Made by a program: the position numbers and the translations under genes. Below, piece by piece: positions 56,216-64,000 of a stretch of 64,000 bases of DNA (its first letter is position 1; every line of letters starts with the position of its first letter). The DNA lies in the NCBI GenBank assembly GCA_020744425.1, contig JAGMUV010000026.1, forward strand, positions 372,001-436,000, in the 5' to 3' direction. This DNA comes from Dactylonectria macrodidyma. Lineage: Eukaryota > Ascomycota > Sordariomycetes > Hypocreales > Nectriaceae. A model generated the notes under the pieces. It did no database searches and was not told the origin of the DNA. It was given only the letters and a program-made list of their open reading frames with translations.

Positions 56216-58032
56216 GTCATACGCCATGTACACGCCCTGCTACCCAAATACACATCGTGACAATACAAGGTCTCTCCTTTATGTAAAGTGTTGAATTGAC
56301 CCCTCGGGTGCCGGACTAGGGCCCGGCTAGGAACAACCCTCTGATACATCAATATCCTGTCTTAGTGTTAGATTGTGGCTGTGTGATGCATCAAGGAGGT
56401 TATTCAAGTATCAGAATACTGGGATATTTGCATCTATGGCTGAAGATGATAAAACCCCGCTCTAGAGGAAAGTGGAGACGAGAGTCAACGAAGAACAAGA
56501 ACAAGAACAACAAGAACAACAAGAACAACCAAAACATATCATCAAGAATTGATCTACATTTATCTGTCTATTCCTAATCTTTACTAAAGACACACCGCGT
56601 ATCCAACACTTAGTCATAGGGGTGAGATTGACCAAAAAAACCCCTTATAGGAAAAGAGGGGCAGGAGGCATCCTAGATCATACACACATCAATACAATCA
56701 TCTTTGGGCTCCACTGGATTAGTCCCTATCATCCTGATCGAATTAGCTGTATCGGATCCATCATAAAGCTAGAGCAAAGCTCTAGCCTATAACAATCATG
56801 AACTAACGTACTGGTGGGCGCCTCAAGTCCGGCCCCCTGCGGTCGGTCCCCTCCCTAGGGGGGTCACTGACTCGCAAAAGGTCTCCCTGATTCGCAAAAT
56901 TCCGGTACATCTGACCACAGCCAATTTGTTAGGGCTGCCAAGTCACTTCATTATAAGGATGCCCACGATAATTCTGACCGGGGTGAAATCATGCATTTAC
57001 AAAGAGTGATAAAAGTCAAGTTGACAACTCGACTTCTTCCTCTTTTGGCACCGTAAATTCGCCCTGACTAACTTCAATACAGTCTTCAGTTGTGATTTCC
57101 AAGCCGTCAGCTTCTAATGTCAGCAAGTTACGAGCTGCACGGCGTTCCCTTTCTTCCAGCCTGATAGCCCCTGTCATCGAGAAGAAAATCAATAATGAGT
57201 AAAACGCTGGCCATCGCTATGGAGAGAGCAATGAGCGCTAGGGTTTTAGTGCATTTCTAGATTTCTGTGGCGCGAAAGCATTAATGTCTTGGGCAGCGTC
57301 TATTACAATAAATACAAGATGCTACTGGCACAACAGGTAGACGGGCGAGTTATTTGCTAGAATAGCTACTGATACGAATTGTTATCACACGGGGTGTTGG
57401 TCTTTCATGTGGTTAAAGCGACCTGTCCACTCCTGGCCTGTGCACCACTGGCGCAGCAACACTGATGCATTGTTGACGGCGGAAGTCATGTGAAAGTGAC
57501 AGATGCCGATCCTAACGCCACGGGCCGGCTGATATCCAGGCGTCATGCAAGCGTGACATCGCTGTCAGCGCTTGAGAGACCCTGAATCGTAATATCGTGG
57601 ATCACGATCGCTTCATAGTGATGAAGCATTCAGAGGACAAAATTTGAAAGGGGCGCGGTTTGATTTTGAGCCAGGTGGCGCTGCTTGGGTTGCATTCTTG
57701 GAGGGCCCGGTGAGGGCAGGGCCTGCTAGCCTGTGATCGACGATCTCCTAACGTGATGCATTCTGGATGCCATTTTGTGGCTTGCGGAAGGCCGATACAT
57801 CCCCCCGGCGGAGCTGGCCGTGCGGGGTGAAGTTTGAGTTTGCGCTACTGTCCGTTCCACCGCATTCTGGGGTTGCTTGGCGCCGGCATGGTCCTGTGTT
57901 AGTGACGCACTGTGGCGGGAAGACAGTGTTTCTAGCACTGACGAGAATCCTCGGCCATCAACTTTCGTTATGTGGAGATCAAGCCGTTCCTATCGTCTCT
58001 ATGCCATAGTACCAGCCTGACCTTAGCGTCTG
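56216..58032. other. 1.8 kb with no firm gene
   Basis: Mostly featureless. An aacaag/aacaac microsatellite lies at 56494-56530. On the minus strand an ATG-started 53-codon frame at 57016-57177 (MTGAIRLEEREREA-like start, then LLTLEADGLEITTEDCIEV) looks protein-like and may be the C-terminal relic of a transposase or other gene; not identified. The part from about 57700 may belong to the 5'-truncated LINE that follows. Confidence 0.4.
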
Positions 58033-59430
58033 GTGACAAGGCTGAGATGGTATGTCACTCGACACTTCAGCAGCAAAGGGAGTCCGAATCCCGGGGCTGA
58101 CACGCAGCTCGAATTTCCGCGCAGAGAGGCCGAGGCCATTTCTACTGCCGAATTCTTCCCCTTTGTAAGCGTGTACCTTTCTGCCATATTCATCCGTGCC
58201 ATAAATGGGTATGTTTCTCCGTCAACTTATATCATTTCTTCATTGTCCGGGCTACGCGGAGCAGCAGGGCAAGCGAACAGAGTCGTGGCCAGGTACTCGG
58301 TCACCCTCGGCTCTCGAGACGACCAGAACCCCTACACGGCCGAGTTGGGGGCGATAGCGACGGCATTGCGATGCATGCCTGACGGACTACGGGACCGAAG
58401 ACTTACCATACTGTCAAGCGGCCAGTCAGCTCTGAAGGCGATCGCGCGACCGCGACAACAATCGGGACAGTGCGCCATCCGGGAAATCTACAACCACATC
58501 CGACGGCTGGGAAAAGGCAACAACAGTGTTAAAATGATCTGGGTACCGTCCCGGGACGAGGCGTTCCCCTTGGGACCCAAGGCGAAGAGACAGGCGCAGA
58601 GAGCAACCGAAGCAGGACGTACGGCAGAGACGCCGCCATACCAAGCTCGATCGACGCGGACAAGACTGGCGAGAGCGCAGCTACAACAGCACCAGGCGCT
58701 ACCGGACAGAGTGGGCGGCTTCTCCAAGAGGGTTGACAAAGCGCTACCAGGAAAACACACAAAGGTGCTGTACGACGGACTGAAGAGGCGCGAAGCAGAC
58801 ACGCTTTCACAGTTACGCACGGGAATGGCGAGGATCAACAGCTACCTGTCGAGGATCGGCGCGGTGGAATCAGACTTGTGTGAGTGCGGACGGGCAGTCG
58901 AAACAATGGGGCATTTTCTCTTTCGATGCACCAAGTGGGATGCACAACGCGAAGGCATGAGACAAATCCGGCAAAGCGAGATGGGAAACCTGTCGTTCTT
59001 TTTGGGAGGAAAGTCGGCATTGGACGGACCGAAGTGGTCACCTAACCTACAGGCGGTGCGAGCAACGATCAAATTTGCGATGAAGACGGGAAGACTGGGA
59101 GTGAAGTAGGAGAATGGGACATACTAACAACCCCGGAACCAGGAAACATTGACACAATACTAACACAATGGCAGCCTCATTTTGACAGACCATGCTTCAG
59201 CTGCTGAGGATAGGATGCTGAACACTTGGAGAAATTGGCCTTCAAGCAGGCCTGTCAGAGAGAGTCAAGCGAGGCCAAAAGAAAGCGATTCAGGGAGAGA
59301 AAGTGGGGCTTTACTTTGTGGTCAGGATTGATGTGGCAGAAATGTACATAGCATAGCGTGTTCCATGGCCTTATGAGATCCGTTCTCCCGGGCGTAATAA
59401 ATCTACTACTACTACTACTAATCTGCGCCA
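58033..59430 (+). mobile_element. 5'-truncated LINE retrotransposon
   Basis: The frame ending at 59109 covers the 3' part of a fungal non-LTR retrotransposon: a degraded RNase H-like region (NPYTAELGAIATALRCMP, LSSGQSALKAIARP where D is usual in place of the G, IWVPSRDE) and the C-terminal cysteine knuckle CECGRAVETMGHFLFRC. The reverse transcriptase and ORF1 are absent. About 320 bp later it ends in aataaatctactactactac, a short-repeat tail typical of fungal LINEs, directly abutting a piece of hAT terminus at 59427. The true 5' end is not visible; truncation on insertion is usual for LINEs. Not autonomous. Confidence 0.82.
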
Positions 59431-59666
59431 CCCCTGCCGCGTCCCTGGATTATCATTGGTGCAATCAGCTGGGAAAGGCGACCCCAATTCATTACCCTAC
59501 ACCTTGGCCCGACGAGCTCTGAATGGCCTCGGCACTCCTAGGGCCGTCGCACAGGAAAACCCATAAAATATAGTATTTCAAGTAAATCAAGTCTGGGGCA
59601 TCATAGACTTACTTACTTGACTTACTTGATATACTTGACTTGATACTTGAATTGGGGTCAGCGCTG
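59427..59666 (-). mobile_element. Detached hAT-B-type left end, inverted
   Basis: 240 bp that, read on the minus strand, match the first 280 bp of hAT-B (2977-3257) very closely, starting with cagcgctgacc and lacking only a 24-bp segment. Differences are mostly transitions. No transposase follows; the LINE tail takes its place. No 8-bp duplication was found. Confidence 0.88.
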
Positions 59667-60095
59667 GAATCCCAATGGGACTGTGGGTTCCCAGCACAAT
59701 CGTTGGGACGAGCAATAAGGGCGTTGGGAGGTCTCTTTTTATTGCCTTTACAGTTCTATACGGCATCTTTGCAAGCCCGTATGTCAACCTGTTCCTAGCC
59801 ACTCTGGTCGAGCTTTTCGGTGTATCACAGCTGCCACATGTGCCGGGAATAATTACATGACGCAGGGCGTGGGAGTTAAAATACTTCGAACACCCGTTAA
59901 GTTGCCAAGGCAAGAGACTTAACGGCTGAATATCCAGCCCGAAGGGTAAATATCGTATATCTGCAATTCAACTCTCCTGGGAGGATCCCCTAGAGCCCCC
60001 CTTTCTCTTGCGGCGGGTAACCAGCTGTTAAACCGCTTGAAATCTGTAGTAAGGAAGTTTGTTCCCTCTCACGCTTCCTGACACACCCAATCTAA
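59667..60095. other. Helitron downstream region with hairpin
   Basis: Non-coding part after the Rep-helicase stop (the gene reads leftward). A hairpin-forming sequence lies at 59896-59923: gttaag..cttaac outer arms and ttgcc..ggcaa inner arms. It may be the 3'-terminal hairpin of the Helitron, but no clear CTRR end could be placed. Confidence 0.4.
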
Positions 60096-63000
60096 CTATA
60101 TACTGTCTGTCAAACCTCCCCTTTCCCTGTAGCTTATAGGAAAACGTCGGTCAATGTAGTGTGGTGGATACGGCGGATCGGTCAGCTGTTGAGCCTGACG
60201 GCGTTGTTGGTCAGCAAGTCGCATCTTCATCCCTGCCTTATAGTTAGCCACAAACGCAGTACTTAGGAAGCGCAGGCGTATAAACCTTCCGTGGGCGTGT
60301 GGTTATAGAGGCTCTGACGATCGAAAGGCGCCTCAAGGAGTAGGCCCTGCAGCGAGGTAACTCGCGAGACAGCAACATAACTAATACCGGCCTGGAAGTC
60401 GCGTGTAGCGAGGTCAGTAACTATCTGATCCTTCGTTAGGCTCTGGCATTTGTGAACAGTGATAGCAAATGCCACGATCAGGGGAAACTGCGTACGAGCG
60501 CAAGTCTCGTTGCCCACTAGGAAATCACGCGTGACTGGAAGGATGGGTACGATTTTCCTGCCATCGTTAGTTGTTAGATACGGCGGTCCATCGTAGCTAT
60601 CAAAATCCACCATAATAACGGCTGGAGGGTCTTCCCATGGTTTGGCGCCTGCATTCCAGGCGATATCGTATACAGTACCCTGGGCGCCGTTAACTAGGCC
60701 AGCTGGCTGCCATAAATTAGTCGTGAGCATTACCCTGGCGCCCTTAGCAACAGGAAACTTGTTGGATAGATTGCCAGCATGGTCGCTTGCCGCCTGCCCC
60801 GCGCCGTTGCCCTGATTCTTTGCCTCTACCTGTATTGTCGGGGCGTTGAGGTGTACCATATGCTCGTAATTGTATTCGTTGACGCGGGCTTTTGTAGAAT
60901 ACACCCGCAAAGCGGCCCTGAATCTGTCAACCTCGCTCTGCGTTAGCTTGGCCTGTACCCGATTGCTAAGGAGGTTCCAGGACGGTATAGATAACTTAAC
61001 TTCACGCAGTTCCTGCAAGGCCTGACGGAACCGGGCCTGGTCATCACCAGCCTGGCGCTGTACCGTGGTCAGGAAGTCGGTGCGGTCAAATAACCGGTAG
61101 GCCACTTGCCCTCTCATTTCCAACGAAGACAGGCTCGTGCTAGTCGAATACAGAGGCTTTTGCCGGACTGGTGGTAACTGGAAGAAATCGCCTACAAGCA
61201 AAACACTCACACCACCAAAGAACTCGAATCTACGCTGTGGAAAGGCCTGCCGCAGGCGGGAATCGATCCGCGCTAGCTGCTCAAGCCCTAGCATGCTCTT
61301 TTCATCGATAACGAGGTACTTGACGTGCCGTAGACGGGACTGAAGGGCGGCTGCGTCGGCTGGGGGAAGGTCGGTAAAAGCACCACGCACTGGGAGACGT
61401 AGCAACGAATGTATGGTGCTGCCCTGTATCTGGTTACTCGCAACGCCTGTTGGCGCTACGCGGCAAATAGGGCTAGGATTTGGTAGGGCAGCCGCCTGAA
61501 GATGGGAGGAAAGCACCTTGATAAGGAAGGACTTGCCTGTACCACCACCACCGTCAACGTGGAGAAGGATTTGAGTAGGATTTTGTGCCTGGAAGTGGCC
61601 CATGAAGGTGTCGTACACGAGCCGTTGTTGTGCGTTAAGCTGGTCACGCCAGTGAGGGCCAAGGACCTCCACATCATTAGCTATAGGGTGGCTAGCAATA
61701 AGGTCTTTCCAGTAGCTGTCTCGAAATTCCGGATAAGTGCCCACATGCCGTGTCCAGTCGTAATTGACGTCGATATCGCGGCGGCCAAGTAGGTCAAGAC
61801 CTTCCTGGGTAAGGGGGTTATCAGGTAAAAGGGCGGCGAGGCGGATCCAATCTTCGTCATCAAATTCCTCCTCCACAGGCAGAGTCTCGTACTGATCCTC
61901 TTGAGGTTGTAATCGAGCCTCTTCTGGCCGGCCGTAATGGTCATCACTATGACTGTGGTGCTGCCAACAATAGGAGAATGCCTTAGCGTGAGAATTAAAA
62001 CGCTGGCCGTCAAATGTGAGGAGCTCATCAAGCCGGCGATGTGGGTGGTTCAATGTTAGCTTTACACGGTAGTAATCTGGCCACTGTTGACCTTCTGGAT
62101 CAGCCTGATAGCGAGGAAAGTAGACCAATACACGAGGCCTGCCATTGACGTTGCCTGGCTGCCATTGCTTCCACTTGGAAGGGTCCCTAGAGCAGAAATT
62201 CCAGTATTTGAGAAAGGAAACATAGGTCAGGTCCTCTAGGGCTTCTGGGCGTCGACAGTACTTTTCGTAGACGTTGGGGGCCTCGTCAACCTCATCGCCA
62301 TCGATCCGTAGAGAGCGGGAATGCCTGTCAGGATTACGGCAATCAACGTATAGGCAGGTTCGTGAGCCCTCCTGTGACGGCAGGCCGAGGAGCAAGTGGC
62401 TAACCTCCTGTTTTGAGTAATCCCGCTCAGCAACTAGCTGATTTAGGAGCTTTGACGTGAAGGAAATCAGGGGGTTGTGGTCCTTGACCCGGGGCATCAG
62501 GGTCTTCCCAATCTGGGCAAAAGACTCGCTCTTCTTTTCCGACTTGGAGCAGTATTTGGCTGCGTAATCGATTACCTGCTGTAGGCTCGTGCAGGGCGAG
62601 ACATCTGTATTGGCTAGCCACGCAACGGTAAGCAAGCGGTTGTAGTGGTTAATCTGGCTATCGTTCCGCTCGCCCCTGAAGCTCCAGTGCTTAGAATGAG
62701 GAACCTTTTCAAGGGAGGCTAGTATGCGCTGCCCGTGAGGAAATCCAAAGCGGCACTCGACCTGCTTGGTATGTTTATTGAGCTGCATACAATAGTTATT
62801 ACAGCGGTGTCGTTGCACGCGGTTAACTACCATTGATAGGAACCCAACGGTAAGGGGCTGCTGCAATAGATTAAGGATCAGGGGGTTCCCTTCCCCAGGC
62901 GCCTGTATTCGCTGAGGCTCTGGGTTAACAGCAGATACGTGATATCCCCAGATATGGGCGAATCGCTCCCGGGACTGATCATTGTCAGGATCTAAGTCTG

Positions 63001-64000
63001 GATGGCTATTTAACCAATAGAGGCCGTGGTGGTGACTGGACCCCCTGCCCTGCCACTCGTAGCGACCCCAAAAGTCCGTTAGGTTAAACTTCTGCTTCAG
63101 GACAATAGTTCTAAACAGCGTATAACGCTTATGGAAGTGGTAAGCGGCGATGTGGGCGTTGTCTCGCAGTAGTTGCCGGGACAGGGCCATCCGGCTCGCC
63201 TCAGGAGCTGCTTGCCACTCGTGGAATCGAGGCATATGACGGTATAGGGATTCCCAGTGGTAATCAGCTGCACTTGCAGTAGCGAAAAGGCCAGACCTGC
63301 CTAGATTATAGGCATATGCTTCCAATTCCTTCCTTTGCTTATACCAATACGGCCGGGTGCCCCTGATTACAGCGGCTTGGCGCGTGATCGACTGGATCAG
63401 TGCCTGAGCCTCTGGCTCGTCAGGCTTAGCCATCGCTTCCTCTAGGTCAGCGCGTGTAAGGGCTTGACGGCGGCCTTCGTGTTGCTTGACGAAGTAGTTG
63501 CTTCGCTTTCGGACCTGCGCACGTAACAGCGTGTTGAGGGCGACGAAGGGCCACGTCTTATGGCGGGCAAAACGTCCGTCTTGCCATCTCATCGCATGTG
63601 CAAGGTAGTCCTGGTACGTGATGCTCCGTAGGCGAGGCTCCACGAAGTCCGCCTTGCCGTCAGGGTAGAGGGTAGGGAACGCGAGCGTTAACAGCGGCTG
63701 GGAACGGTTGAATTCGTTGATAGGGGTCCTGCGAATGGAAGGCAACGGCATCTGGTGTTGAGCCTGCGCGCCAAGCGGCATATGCTCAAGATCAGCCATA
63801 CGCTCAGGGTCAGGGGTACCATTAAGGAATCGTGACTGCAGGGCGTTTAATTCGGTATCGGTAACCTGCAAATTCGGGATCGCTGATGCGTCGGCATCGC
63901 AAGGATCCTCTTCTACTACCTCCTCAACAGGGCCTTGGGGGACCTCGCCGTCAGGTATGTCAGCCACTTGGCTAGCAACGGAATCAACTATGCTGCCGTC
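60096..64000 (-). CDS. Helitron Rep-helicase, N-terminus beyond window
   Basis: Rolling-circle transposase/helicase, open from the right window edge leftward for about 1280 codons. Helitron_like_N/Rep region: FPTLYPDGKADF, the HUH-type GRGSSHHHGLYW (plus-strand 63026-63034) and the two-tyrosine motif IDYAAKYCSK (about 62552-62575). PIF1-type helicase: Walker A GGGGTGKSF (about 61527-61550), Walker B YLVIDEKSML, LLVGDFFQLPPV, and the C-terminal VAFAITVHKCQS and YVAVSRVTSL. A 53-bp intron at 60233-60285 (GTTTAT, gctaact, GCAG) replaces the apparent stop at 60263 and adds GMKMRLADQQRRQAQQ to the end at 60096, paralleling PPDGMKMKM in the relic at 47.2 kb. No internal stop, so the helicase and Rep parts look intact; the start is not visible. 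Confidence 0.92.

Overview
The window looks like a transposon-rich accessory region of a filamentous ascomycete, most like Fusarium or a close Sordariomycete (inference). The basis is short 41-65 bp introns with CTAAC-type branch points, a Goodbye/NACHT/ZZ NLR-like gene, secreted GH43 arabinan enzymes, PTH11/rhodopsin-domain membrane proteins, and a transposon set of hAT, Tc1/mariner, pogo/Fot, piggyBac, Helitron, LINE and LTR types. Several relics carry stops where CAA/CAG or TGG is expected, which suggests RIP-like C-to-T mutation. No bacterial features, tRNAs or rRNAs were recognised.

Layout. 0-9 kb: a hAT pseudogene cut by the left edge, a MARVEL-like membrane protein, then hAT-B, whose gene is broken by a non-autonomous hAT element that itself holds a nested pair of MITEs and a complete Tc1 element. 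9-18 kb: three GH43-type genes (an endo-arabinanase, an exo-arabinofuranosidase-like enzyme and an arabinosidase-like enzyme with a MITE in its intron) separated by degenerate sequence and a mariner pseudogene. 19-29 kb: three pogo elements and one intact piggyBac side by side; one pogo carries a solo LTR. 29-37.6 kb: a large NLR-like gene cut between its Walker A and Walker B regions by an intact hAT with an 8-bp target duplication. 37.6-44 kb: a frameshifted hypothetical gene, a small ORF, 3 kb with nothing recognisable, and a BTB-like gene. 44-48.4 kb: an element holding an internally deleted Helitron-type gene, abutting a 5'-truncated rhodopsin-domain gene. 48.6-53.4 kb: an intact hAT and an intact rhodopsin-domain gene. 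54-64 kb: a piggyBac with three nonsense codons, a truncated LINE, a detached hAT end, and a Helitron Rep-helicase that runs off the right edge.

How the genes fit together: the GH43 trio plausibly acts jointly on plant-wall arabinan. The rest is mainly a record of transposition, and target duplications give a relative order for many insertions. Exon models were checked by reading-frame arithmetic: the interrupted NLR gene (1563 codons), the pogo copies (549-550, and 546 once the LTR is discounted), hAT-C (859), the BTB-like gene (383) and the second rhodopsin gene (431) all close in frame.
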